The notes below the pieces were generated by a model. It saw nothing but the letters and a program-made list of their open reading frames with translations, was not told the DNA's origin and did not search any database. Of a stretch of DNA of 64,000 nucleotides, positions 33,257 through 40,817 are shown piece after piece. This stretch comes from Alistipes sp. (GTDB taxonomy: Bacteria; Bacteroidota; Bacteroidia; Bacteroidales; Rikenellaceae), in contig JAFQCA010000029.1 of NCBI GenBank assembly GCA_017399485.1, forward strand, positions 62,001-126,000, read 5' to 3'. Made by a program: the position numbers and the translations under genes. The number at the start of each line of letters is the position of its first letter. Position 1 is the first letter of the stretch.

Positions 33257-33688
33257 TTAATCGTTTGTTCCTGTCTTTCTCACCATCGAAAAGATATTTG
33301 GTTGTAGTTCATCAGCCGTTGCCGGGCGGCACTCAACCAAAATGCCCTCTTTGTTGTAATACCCGGTTTCCTTGGTTTCTTGGTCGGTGAAGCGGTAACA
33401 CACTTCGTTCACGTATTCCGCTTTTGACTTGATGTTGGAAACCATTATTGCCCTTGATTCTTTCAAGGGTTTCAAACGTCCCTTGAAGTCGGCTTCAACT
33501 TGTTTCTTTTCGGCTTCGATTTCGGCAATCTCAATCGAAACATTGGCAAGTTTCTCTTTGTGTCCTTGCAATTCTTCCGGGGTATATGGCTTCATATAGC
33601 CTTTTTGTTCGCAAGCATCGCAATTGTCTTTCAAGAATGCTTCACGTTGTGCAAGATTCTTGTATTCCTGTCCAAGTTCTCTTTCCAT
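33257..33688 (-). CDS. Coiled-coil phage early protein
   Basis: 143 residues. An N-terminal CDACEQKGY element is followed by a long coiled coil (LQGHKEKLANVSIEIAEIEA through KGRLKPLKESRAIMVSNIKS) and a C-terminal beta part (TKETGYYNKEGILVECRPAT). No family recognised, though similar proteins are common in gut Bacteroidales phages. Exact 17-bp site ten bases before ATG. Confidence 0.75.
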   Translation of the reverse strand: MERELGQEYKNLAQREAFLKDNCDACEQKGYMKPYTPEELQGHKEKLANVSIEIAEIEAEKKQVEADFKGRLKPLKESRAIMVSNIKSKAEYVNEVCYRFTDQETKETGYYNKEGILVECRPATADELQPNIFSMVRKTGTND

Positions 33689-33698
33689 AACTCGATTT

Positions 33699-33715
33699 TG
33701 TTTTATAGTGATACA
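33699..33715 (-). promoter_or_regulatory. 17-bp operator-like site before coiled-coil gene (exact copy)
   Basis: TGTATCACTATAAAACA on the minus strand. It begins just after the upstream gene's stop (33719), fills the 30-base gap and ends ten bases before ATG 33688. Confidence 0.65.
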
Positions 33716-33718
33716 TTT

Positions 33719-34342
33719 TTACTTATTGAGCAAGAAAACTTGGTTGTACAAGTCCACGAACTGTTTTCCGAATTGGATTGCTCGATTTCGTGTTTTGAAG
33801 CAAAGCCGAGAACCGATAAGCGCATTCGCACGCGTCGCCGTATTAGTCGTATACGCAAACACGAACCCCGCAACCCCTTTGTCATATACAAACCAAGGGA
33901 AATACTTGGTTTGGCTTGCATCGCTGAAATCAGGAACAAAGTTGTCCGCCTTGTTCCAAGCCTCTGCAATGGTGAATAACTCGTTCAGGGCGACAAGTGC
34001 TTTGATGTGATTTGGGTTCACGTCCTGAACCAAACGTGCAACGTCTGCAAGCTGAACGCAATTGCCGGACAAAACCTTTTTCGACACGGTGAAGTCGTTG
34101 TTCGGCTTACCATTCAGGTATGCACGGGCATCATCAAACGACAACACAATTTCGTTGATTTCTTCAACCTCGACTTCTTCAAGGCGGAAATCAAAGGCGG
34201 TCAAATAATTTTCATCGTCCGAATCCAAATCATCGTTGTTGTCGTCTATTATTTGTTCCATCACGTCGGCGGCTTCCGCCTTGGTCGCATACTTTCCAAC
34301 GGGTTTTTCTTTTCCGTTTTGAATCAATACAAACTTTTTCAT
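33719..34342 (-). CDS. Uncharacterised acidic phage early protein
   Basis: 207 residues. Begins MKKFVLIQNGKEKPVGKYAT, has an acidic block (IIDDNNDDLDSDDENYLTAF), and a C-terminal half with VNPNHIKALVALNELFTIAE and SRLCFKTRNRAIQFGKQFVD. The two halves look like separate small domains. No family recognised. A weaker relative of the 17-bp site (GTGATACA half conserved, 34353-34369) precedes it. Confidence 0.7.
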   Translation of the reverse strand: MKKFVLIQNGKEKPVGKYATKAEAADVMEQIIDDNNDDLDSDDENYLTAFDFRLEEVEVEEINEIVLSFDDARAYLNGKPNNDFTVSKKVLSGNCVQLADVARLVQDVNPNHIKALVALNELFTIAEAWNKADNFVPDFSDASQTKYFPWFVYDKGVAGFVFAYTTNTATRANALIGSRLCFKTRNRAIQFGKQFVDLYNQVFLLNK

Positions 34343-34353
34343 TATTGTAAAAC

Positions 34354-35109
34354 TTAAAATGGTGATACATTAAAATTCTTGATTGTCATTCCCTTTTCTG
34401 CAACGTGAACGGTCTTGCCTGTGGCTTCAATGATTCCTTGCTTGAACTCGTTTGCATTGGCGTTTCCGTCCGAAAGATGAATCAACACAATGTTGTTCAC
34501 TTTCGACAAGTCGTTGGCAAGCAATGTTTCCCGGCAAGTGTCAAAGCTGCAATGGCTTTTCATTGTTCTTGTCCTCATTGCCGGGTGTATCTTACCCGAT
34601 TCAACATTGGAATCCAATATGTCTTGGCGATAATTGCATTCAATCAAGATGTTGTGCAAGCCATCAAAAGTGTAATGCAAGTAATATGTATCGGTCGCAA
34701 ACAAGACCATTCCACATTCAGGGTGATAGATAAGAAACCCGAAAGGTTCGGCGGCATCGTGTTGGGTTGCGAATGGCTGAACCCTGAATTTGCCTATCTG
34801 CTGAATTGTCAATTCACCCATTCGGCAAACCAAGTTCGGCACATCACGGGTCGGGGAAATGCCAAGTGCATCAAGTGTTCCTTGTGAAGCATACACGGGA
34901 ATGCGTGATTCAAGGCACTTTTTGACGTGTTTGGCGTGGTCGCCGTGTTCGTGTGATATTATGACACCACAAATGCGCGAAATGTCGAAATTCACCGCCT
35001 TTTGCACGTCCTTGAACGCAACGCCACATTCAATCATCAAACATTCTTTCCCATTGTCAAGCAAGTAACAATTGCCCTTTGAACTTGAACCCAAAATTTT
35101 CAATTCCAT
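34354..35109 (-). CDS. MBL-fold hydrolase, YycJ/WalJ-like
   Basis: 251 residues. Starts LKILGSSSKGNCYLLDNGKE, then ISHEHGDHAKHVK giving the HxHxDH metal site (53-58), TQHDAAEPFGFLIYH, LFATDTYYLHY and a late His (LIHLSDGNANANEF). This start and domain order resemble YycJ/WalJ-type phosphodiesterase-nucleases. Directly downstream of recT and with no RecE, lambda-Exo or YqaJ nuclease in view, it could be the 5'-3' exonuclease partner of RecT. That pairing is inference. Confidence 0.8.
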   Translation of the reverse strand: MELKILGSSSKGNCYLLDNGKECLMIECGVAFKDVQKAVNFDISRICGVIISHEHGDHAKHVKKCLESRIPVYASQGTLDALGISPTRDVPNLVCRMGELTIQQIGKFRVQPFATQHDAAEPFGFLIYHPECGMVLFATDTYYLHYTFDGLHNILIECNYRQDILDSNVESGKIHPAMRTRTMKSHCSFDTCRETLLANDLSKVNNIVLIHLSDGNANANEFKQGIIEATGKTVHVAEKGMTIKNFNVSPF

Positions 35110-35129
35110 AACCTTTCGGATTTACTTGT

Positions 35130-36092
35130 TTAGAATCCCGGATTCGGCTTTTGTGCCGCTTTCGGTTCATCGGTTGGTGTTTCGGTTACACTCTCTTTGA
35201 TTTCGCCCGTTTCGGTGTCCACAACGGTTTTCGCGGTGGTGTCCTTACCATCGGCAAGGTCTGCACCGATAGCAACCTTGTTGGCGTTCTCTTTCTTTTC
35301 GGCTTCAACCTCGGTTGCCGTTACGTCTTGATAGTCCACATAAATGTCCTGTTGCTCCTCGACGGTACGCATACCCATTGAAAGTTCGGGCGCATAAGCA
35401 CTTGTCCAAAATGATGCAGCACGATACATCAACATTTGCTTTGTCATCGTCTGCCACTTTGAACCGTTCTTGGTGTACCAACCCTCTTGAATTGCCAATT
35501 CGATTGATACCGGGGAACTTTCCAAAACATCGGTTGAACCTTTCTTGGTGGTGTATGCCACACACTCAATGTTCATCACCTTTTTGCCGTCAAATTGCTT
35601 TGCAACGGGCTTCTTGGTGCGTGAAGCACTATCCCACACGTAATCGGTATAATCAACCATTCCACACATTCCCTTGTCGGTGAACTTGAATTGCAATGGC
35701 TCAAAACGTCCGCAAGTGTTCACGGTTGCGATAAGGAACTTTGACGACCACGACGGCTTGCCGTAAATAGGTGTCATATTCTGCATAACCATCAAAGGTG
35801 AAGCCCCGATTCGGGTTGCAATCTCAATTGCAATCATACAGTTGGCAACCGCCTTGTGTTCGGCGATTTGGTTCTTGAACTTGATTGCGTTGATGGTGTT
35901 TTCATCAGCTCCGACCGGGATTTGTTCGTACTTCACTTTGTACATATCCGGCACAAGTTCCGAATTTGCGAACAACTTGCACACACGTTGCATTGTGTTG
36001 AATTGTTCCGGGTCAAAGAAGTTGAACCCGACTTGGTTTTGAGGTTGTGCAACTACCATTGCACCGCCATTTGCTTTCTGCATTTCGTTCAT
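35130..36092 (-). CDS. recT: RecT-family single-strand annealing protein
   Basis: 320 residues. Core over about 50-240: YEQIPVGADENTINAIKFKN, VANCMIAIEIATRIGASPLM, MQNMTPIYGKPSWSSKFLIA, QTMTKQMLMYRAASFWTSAY. These match the RecT/Redbeta-like annealase family. The C-terminal 70 residues are acidic and disordered (TDEPKAAQKPNPGF end), a possible SSB-interaction tail. It anneals single strands in phage recombination, working with SSB and a nuclease. Confidence 0.92.
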   Translation of the reverse strand: MNEMQKANGGAMVVAQPQNQVGFNFFDPEQFNTMQRVCKLFANSELVPDMYKVKYEQIPVGADENTINAIKFKNQIAEHKAVANCMIAIEIATRIGASPLMVMQNMTPIYGKPSWSSKFLIATVNTCGRFEPLQFKFTDKGMCGMVDYTDYVWDSASRTKKPVAKQFDGKKVMNIECVAYTTKKGSTDVLESSPVSIELAIQEGWYTKNGSKWQTMTKQMLMYRAASFWTSAYAPELSMGMRTVEEQQDIYVDYQDVTATEVEAEKKENANKVAIGADLADGKDTTAKTVVDTETGEIKESVTETPTDEPKAAQKPNPGF

Positions 36093-36103
36093 AATAGATA
36101 AAT

Positions 36104-36529
36104 TTAATTATTGTGTTTTAAGAACATTTCGGCTTTTCGCAATGCACAAACCATTGCGTTATTGGCTTGCTTTGCCAAATTTGCTTGTGTTTGTGCCTGT
36201 TGAATGCTTATTTCGCCATTATCCAACTTGACCATTTGTGAGCAAATAAAATCGAATAAATCCTTTGTGTCGAAACTTATTTTGGTTTCACTTTTGATTT
36301 TATAGGCTCTTAATTCATTGTTCAATACCTTGTGCATTGAATCACAAATGGAACGATTCTTTGCATCAATACTTTTAATTCCTGTCGGGTTGTTGTCAAA
36401 GAAATGTTCGTATTGCTTTATTCGTTTCCAAGATTCCACAAAGTGTTGTGGAATATCTTGTGGTGCAATTTCGCCTTGAACACTCCTTGAAAGGAACTTT
36501 TTAATTGTGGAATCTTTAATTTTTCGCAT
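36104..36529 (-). CDS. Uncharacterised helical phage protein
   Basis: 141 residues, almost entirely helical (STIKKFLSRSVQGEIAPQDI, SICDSMHKVLNNELRAYKIK, AQTQANLAKQANNAMVCALR). Situated between recT and the SbcC-like gene and overlapping the latter's stop by one base, so probably part of the recombination operon. No family recognised. Confidence 0.7.
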   Translation of the reverse strand: MRKIKDSTIKKFLSRSVQGEIAPQDIPQHFVESWKRIKQYEHFFDNNPTGIKSIDAKNRSICDSMHKVLNNELRAYKIKSETKISFDTKDLFDFICSQMVKLDNGEISIQQAQTQANLAKQANNAMVCALRKAEMFLKHNN

Positions 36530-38487
36530 TATTGAATTGTTAAGAAATTGTCGTGATTCACGACAAGGTTAATAATTTGACTTTCGGTTTCCACAAGTTC
36601 ATTGACCGATTCGCGGTTGTCAATGAATATCGGGGCGCAAACACCATAGAACTTGCACAATGTGTTGATAATATCAAGACCCGCATTCATCTTGCTTGCT
36701 GTGTTCGCTGAACCATAAGGAACACCGCCAACGGTTGCAATGCACGTTTCAACCGGGTTGCCCTCAATGGTGTAATCAAACAAGCGGAACGAAACGAACT
36801 TGAACATCGCATTGATGCGGTTTTCGCATTCTTCGACCTTTGTTTTGGTGAATTGCTCAACGGTGTATTCTTCACGTTCTGCATCGGCGATTTGCTGTGC
36901 AAGGGTCTTTCCTTTGGCTTCAAGGTCTGCAATTTCCCTTTCGCAACGTGCAATTGTATCACGTTTTGCAAGACGTGCCACCAAGTCGCCACGTTTCTTG
37001 TTCAAATCTGCCTTTTGGTTCTGCAATTCGGTTGTGTCCACTCCTGAATTGTCGGTTACAATGGTGGCTTCAAGGTCTGCAATTTCCTTTTGCTTTGCAG
37101 CCCATTCGGGTATCAGTTCAGGAACAACGGCGGCGGCATCGACAACCGGGATTTCCAAGAACCTTGCTTTGAGTGCTTCAAGTTCCGCGCACAATGTTTC
37201 CTTGTTCTTGGTTGCATTCTCCACGTCCTGTTTGATTTCAACAACCTTTGCTTCAAGTGTCGCCACCTTTTCGCCAAGCTGCTTGCCCTTGGTGCTTATG
37301 CCATCGCATTTGTCCGCCTGTGCCTTGGTGAAAACCTCACGGGCTTTCGCAACCATATCTTCGGGTAAGTCCTGACCGCAATGTGGGCAAGTTGTTTCGC
37401 CATTGTATGCCTTTTCATTTTCGGCAAACCATTCGTTGCGCAAGTTATCTTGTTCGGTCTTGATTCCCTCGATTTCACGATGAATCCTTGCAATCTCAAC
37501 TTGTCCATTGGTGATTTCTTTGCGTACACCCTCAATCGCACGTTCCTTGTCCTTGATTTGGCTTTCAAGTTCCCGTCGGCTTGCGTTGGCTTCAAAGGCT
37601 GCATCTTGTGCCTTTGTCTTGGCATCAAACACGATTTGTTGGCATTCCGACTTCAAGGCGTTTACCTTGCTTTGCTTGCTTTGTTCCGCTTCGTACTGAC
37701 GACGGATTGCGGCGGTTACATCGGCAATCGCCTTGTCGATTTCCGCAATCTCTTTGTCGATGGTTTCAATTTCAATTTCGATTGCGTGGAAATCTTCATT
37801 TTCGGGCTTCATCTTGTGGGTTTGGTCAATCCTTGGTTGGATTTGTGCCAATTCATCTTTCAATCGCTTCTTTCTTGCCGACAATTCGGCTTTGAAGTCC
37901 GCAAGCGATTTGCCACTTACCTTGTCAAGCAAGGCGGCAAATTCGGGCTTTTGTGAAGCAATTTCGGCATCGGTGATTGTTCCGGCAAGCTGAAACAGTT
38001 GTTCACGTTGCAACTTCCAATTCATATTGACAAAGAATGCCGGGTTGGTAATCATCTTGAACAATGAAGAATCAATGATTGCTTCAATTCGCTTGGTGTA
38101 CTCACCAACATTCACCGGGGTTTCGTTCCACCAACATTCGGTGTGGTTGCCCTTGAACACTCTTTCCACTTGTCCACGTGGCTTCACCCAATCTTCAACG
38201 AATGCACGTTTCAAGGTGATTTCTTCGCCATCAACGACAATCACGCCCGACACACTGCATTCTACATTGTGCAATTCTTCACCATTGACACGTGTTTTCA
38301 CCTCATAATCTTTTCGGTCTTGGGTGTCCTTACCGAAAAGAAGCCAAATGAAAGCATCGAAATGTCTTGATTTTCCCATTCCGTTGCCGCCTGTAATTGT
38401 CGTAACATCGGCATTGAAATTGGTTGTCCGTTCCTTTTCACCCTTGAAATTGCAAAGGGTAATGGATTTCAAAATTACTTGTTTCAT
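36529..38487 (-). CDS. SbcC/Rad50-like SMC-type ATPase
   Basis: 652 residues from ATG 38487, which carries a TCGCAACA leader; the longer frame to 38541 runs into the neighbour. Walker A ITGGNGMGKSR (31-41), long coiled coils, a zinc-hook CPHCGQ near residue 363, and a C-terminal half with ASKMNAGLDIINTLCKFYGV and IFIDNRESVNEL (Walker B region). SbcC partners with an SbcD nuclease, which is absent here, so the phage protein may work with the MBL-fold protein or RecT. Confidence 0.88.
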   Translation of the reverse strand: MKQVILKSITLCNFKGEKERTTNFNADVTTITGGNGMGKSRHFDAFIWLLFGKDTQDRKDYEVKTRVNGEELHNVECSVSGVIVVDGEEITLKRAFVEDWVKPRGQVERVFKGNHTECWWNETPVNVGEYTKRIEAIIDSSLFKMITNPAFFVNMNWKLQREQLFQLAGTITDAEIASQKPEFAALLDKVSGKSLADFKAELSARKKRLKDELAQIQPRIDQTHKMKPENEDFHAIEIEIETIDKEIAEIDKAIADVTAAIRRQYEAEQSKQSKVNALKSECQQIVFDAKTKAQDAAFEANASRRELESQIKDKERAIEGVRKEITNGQVEIARIHREIEGIKTEQDNLRNEWFAENEKAYNGETTCPHCGQDLPEDMVAKAREVFTKAQADKCDGISTKGKQLGEKVATLEAKVVEIKQDVENATKNKETLCAELEALKARFLEIPVVDAAAVVPELIPEWAAKQKEIADLEATIVTDNSGVDTTELQNQKADLNKKRGDLVARLAKRDTIARCEREIADLEAKGKTLAQQIADAEREEYTVEQFTKTKVEECENRINAMFKFVSFRLFDYTIEGNPVETCIATVGGVPYGSANTASKMNAGLDIINTLCKFYGVCAPIFIDNRESVNELVETESQIINLVVNHDNFLTIQ

Positions 38488-38497
38488 TGTTGCGATA

Positions 38498-38779
38498 TTA
38501 TTTGTTATTATTATAAAGTTCCAAAGCAAGGTCGGCATCAACCACGATGGTTCGCCCGTTCTGCATTATCGCCCGGTTGATTCGTCCGCTTGCCTTGATG
38601 CGGTTTGCCGTTGTCATACTACAATTGAATAGTTGAGCAATCCCGGCAATGCCATAAACCAACCTTTTTTCGGGCTTTGTTGGTGCTTCCTGTGGCGTTG
38701 TCTTGATTGTTTCCAACAACTCCATCAGTTCGCCAACCGTAAGGTCAATAATCCTTGTATTTGGGTCAATTCTTATCAT
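38498..38779 (-). CDS. DUF3853-type HTH protein
   Basis: 93 residues from ATG 38779. N-terminal helix (TRIIDLTVGELMELLETIKT), then KRLVYGIAGIAQLFNCSMTT-ANRIKASGRI, an excisionase-like winged HTH ('GIAGIAxLFxCSxxTAxRIKxSG'), and ALELYNNNK at the end. Such proteins accompany integrases and early genes of Bacteroidales elements and may act as regulators or directionality factors. Confidence 0.85.
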   Translation of the reverse strand: MIRIDPNTRIIDLTVGELMELLETIKTTPQEAPTKPEKRLVYGIAGIAQLFNCSMTTANRIKASGRINRAIMQNGRTIVVDADLALELYNNNK

Positions 38780-38785
38780 TGGCAA

Positions 38786-39010
38786 TTAAACTTCTTCGTC
38801 CATTTCGGGCAATAAACCCTTGGATTCCCAACGAACACAAAGAACGTATGTGATATAACCAATCAGGAATGCAAGCCCCTTTGTTATGAAGAATACACGA
38901 AACCACGTTTCTTCTTCGATGGGTTCGCCACACATCAATATCAATGCAATGCACCCCAATATGCCCACGATGGACATTCTTACTTGTTTCATTAGTTCAC
39001 TCTTTTTCAT
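38786..39010 (-). CDS. Small two-TM membrane protein
   Basis: 74 residues with hydrophobic helices at about 11-27 (MSIVGILGCIALILMCG) and 38-60 (RVFFITKGLAFLIGYITYVL), and an acidic tip (PEMDEEV). A TTTCGCAACA leader abuts ATG 39010. Small early membrane proteins of temperate phages can exclude superinfecting phages, but this is unproven here. Confidence 0.7.
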   Translation of the reverse strand: MKKSELMKQVRMSIVGILGCIALILMCGEPIEEETWFRVFFITKGLAFLIGYITYVLCVRWESKGLLPEMDEEV

Positions 39011-39038
39011 TGTTGCGAAATTTTTAATTGTTAAAGTT

Positions 39039-39431
39039 CTACATTACGAAATCGACCGTTGCATTGTCGTTCTCGGATTTTCTTCTTGTGCGAACCGACC
39101 GCACAATTCGGCAAGTGTTGGTGCGTGTCCTGACTGCCACATTGTCAAAGTCAATCATTTGCGGAATCATCAATAAAAGCATTACCACCGTGATTGCGTT
39201 ACGTTTGAATGGCGACAAGTCAAAGGAAATGTGGAATGTTGTGCAAAACCACCACGCGGATAATTCATTGACCTTGGAACACCCCGTTTTTTCATATATG
39301 TTCCGGGTGTGATTCTCAACAGTCCGTTCCGAAATGAAAAGGCGATTTGCAATGTCTTTCTTGCTTGCGCCCCAAGCGAATAATTCAGCAATTTCGGATT
39401 CGCGTTTGGTAAGGTTTTTTGCTTCGTCCAT
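39039..39431 (-). CDS. LuxR-type HTH regulator with hydrophobic tail
   Basis: 130 residues from ATG 39431. GerE/LuxR HTH at residues 5-60: LTKRESEIAELFAWGASKKD, IANRLFISERTVENHTRNIY. No receiver domain. The C-terminal half has a probable membrane segment (ITVVMLLLMIPQMI) and a basic end (VRTRRKSENDN). It would be a membrane-tethered regulator if both parts are used. Start overlaps the previous stop in TAATG. Confidence 0.8.
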   Translation of the reverse strand: MDEAKNLTKRESEIAELFAWGASKKDIANRLFISERTVENHTRNIYEKTGCSKVNELSAWWFCTTFHISFDLSPFKRNAITVVMLLLMIPQMIDFDNVAVRTRTNTCRIVRSVRTRRKSENDNATVDFVM

Positions 39432-39652
39432 TATGCCGCACCCCAAACATCGGTAACACCATATTCGGCAAACACATCTTCGATTGCCTTAACTTCCGAA
39501 ACTTTCGGTTCGACATCACCTTTCAAGCGGTTAAGAAAAGCCGCCCTTGTCTTGATGTTCAATGCCGCCATCAGTTTTTTACGGCATTCGGGAATGTCGC
39601 CGTTCTTAACTTGCGACCACCCCTTGTTAAATGAAAATAGTTCTTTACTCAT
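39431..39652 (-). CDS. Cro-like early regulator, first gene of the leftward operon
   Basis: 73 residues from ATG 39652 (a GTG at 39706 is less likely). MSKELFSFNKGWSQVKNGDI, KKLMAALNIKTRAAFLNRLK, VSEVKAIEDVFAEYGVTDVW: a short helical protein with an HTH-like arrangement, in the place of cro. About 120 bases downstream of the leftward promoter. Role inferred from position. Confidence 0.7.
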   Translation of the reverse strand: MSKELFSFNKGWSQVKNGDIPECRKKLMAALNIKTRAAFLNRLKGDVEPKVSEVKAIEDVFAEYGVTDVWGAA

Positions 39653-39779
39653 ATCTTTATGAATTAAAAATGTGCAATTTTTCGTGTCGTTTTTTGGCGT
39701 TTCCACTAAAATGACGTAATTTTGCTATTTGCAAATGTTTGTCTTTGCTTTAATTTTGCATTGTCAAACTTTACAAGTG

Positions 39780-39811
39780 CAAAGATACGGCATATTGCGT
39801 GTTTTACCAAA
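39780..39811 (-). promoter_or_regulatory. Early leftward promoter (PL-like)
   Basis: -33 TTTG (39811-39808), exactly 20 bases, then -7 TATCTTTG (39787-39780) on the minus strand, a textbook Bacteroidota promoter. The spacer contains CACGCAATA, a half-site of the lysogeny palindromes, so repressor binding there would block polymerase. Confidence 0.85.
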
Positions 39812-39817
39812 CTTTTT

Positions 39818-39833
39818 CACACAATTTTGCGTG
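39818..39833. promoter_or_regulatory. Lysogeny operator 1
   Basis: CACACAATTTTGCGTG, one mismatch from the perfect palindrome at 39999. It lies between the back-to-back leftward and rightward promoters and covers the rightward promoter's TTTG. Confidence 0.7.
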
Positions 39834-39859
39834 TAAATTTTCACATCAAAATATAATTG
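39826..39859 (+). promoter_or_regulatory. Putative repressor-gene promoter
   Basis: TTTG (39826-39829), 22 bases, TATAATTG (39852-39859; 7 of 8 to TAnnTTTG), seven bases before ATG 39867. The spacing is slightly long and the match imperfect. The -33 lies in operator 1, consistent with self-control. Confidence 0.5.
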
Positions 39860-39866
39860 ATTGAAT

Positions 39867-40235
39867 ATGAACGATTTGGATATTAAAAAAATTCGTGAAA
39901 AGTTGGGAATATCCCAAGAACAACTTGCCGAAATGGTGGGTGTTCACCCCCGAACCGTCCAAAATTGGGAATCAGGTTCAACAATTCCAAAGTCAAAACA
40001 CGCAATTTTGCGTGATTTGGTGTTGAAACCACAACGATATGCCGGGGGCGGTGAACAAACAAACGTGAATGGAAACAACATCAACGGCAACAACGTAACG
40101 ATAAACCCCGCCGATATGGACAAGTTGTTGGAAATTCTATCAATGAAAGAAGCATCATTGGTGAAAGCCCAAGAACACATCGACAAGCTGTTGGAAATAA
40201 TCGGGAACTTAACGAAAGGGAATAACAATGGTTGA
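39867..40235 (+). CDS. HTH_3 prophage repressor
   Basis: 122 residues from ATG 39867 (an in-frame TTG at 39861 is ignored). XRE-type HTH at residues 5-50: IKKIREKLGISQEQLAEMVG, VHPRTVQNWESGSTIPKSKH. The middle is Asn-rich (GNNINGNNVTINPADM) and a C-terminal coiled coil follows (KEASLVKAQEHIDKLLEIIG) for dimerisation. It has no LexA-like protease part, so induction by self-cleavage is unlikely. It faces the leftward early promoter and has operators at its promoter and inside its gene. Confidence 0.88.
   Translation: MNDLDIKKIREKLGISQEQLAEMVGVHPRTVQNWESGSTIPKSKHAILRDLVLKPQRYAGGGEQTNVNGNNINGNNVTINPADMDKLLEILSMKEASLVKAQEHIDKLLEIIGNLTKGNNNG
39999..40014. promoter_or_regulatory. Lysogeny operator 2, inside repressor gene
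   Basis: CACGCAATTTTGCGTG, a perfect palindrome (7-bp arms, 2-base centre) within codons about 45-50 of the repressor. Same sequence as operator 1 with one base changed. An intragenic site could roadblock the repressor's own transcript or support looping. Confidence 0.7.
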
Positions 40236-40413
40236 AATCAAGGTCAATGACTATTACGGCAACCCGTCTTATTACTCGGTAATGCCACAAGAAATCTTTG
40301 ATGCACTCGAATTGGCAAACCTGAATGGTGAAGCAACGTGCAAGGTGGATAAAGCCCAATTCGATGCAATGGTTGTCGAATATCGAAAGAAGATGGAACA
40401 ATGGAAAGGGTGA
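40228..40413 (+). CDS. Small lysogeny-module protein
   Basis: 61 residues: MVEIKVNDYYGNPSYYSVMP, IFDALELANLNGEATCKVDK, a short alpha/beta protein of unknown role. It overlaps the repressor end by eight bases and the lipoprotein start by 13, so all three share a transcript. Confidence 0.7.
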   Translation: MVEIKVNDYYGNPSYYSVMPQEIFDALELANLNGEATCKVDKAQFDAMVVEYRKKMEQWKG

Positions 40414-40817
40414 TTCGCAATATATTATTGATGTGTGCGTGCGTATGTGCGTGCGCGTGTTCCAAAGATGGTGAAGATGAACCACAAGACGATTTCACAT
40501 ACACACGTATTGTTGGAAAGTGGGAAACAACATCATATTACACAAGTGGGGGATATTTCGTGCCATCAATGATTGATGAATACTTTGAATTTACCAAAGG
40601 ACAAACGTACACCCATAGCAACGACGGAACTGTGCGCACGGGAACATACTTTTTCGACCCCGACAACAACCGCTTGCATTGTGAGGAATCGAAAGGGTGG
40701 AATTTGGAAATCAATGTTTCTTTTGAAAGCGACAACAAAGCCACTTTTGACATCACCGGGCGAACCCCGAACCAATCAAAGATAATCAAGGTTGAACGCA
40801 AAACATCGCAACAATGA
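40401..40817 (+). CDS. Prophage-expressed lipoprotein
   Basis: 138 residues. Signal peptide RNILLMCACVCACAC with several possible lipobox Cys (the last at about 20), then an acidic spacer SKDGEDEPQDDF and a beta-rich domain (RIVGKWETTSYYTSGGYFVP, GTVRTGTYFFDPDNNRLHCE) like lipocalin-type small lipoproteins. Lying between the repressor and integrase, it should be made in the lysogen. Candidate lysogenic-conversion or phage-exclusion protein, unproven. Confidence 0.8.
   Translation: MERVIRNILLMCACVCACACSKDGEDEPQDDFTYTRIVGKWETTSYYTSGGYFVPSMIDEYFEFTKGQTYTHSNDGTVRTGTYFFDPDNNRLHCEESKGWNLEINVSFESDNKATFDITGRTPNQSKIIKVERKTSQQ

Noticed and set aside
34353..34369. Eighth member of the 17-bp site family before the 33719-34342 gene
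   Set aside because: Only 11 of 17 positions match (the GTGATACA half); noted as a possible decayed half-site but not counted.
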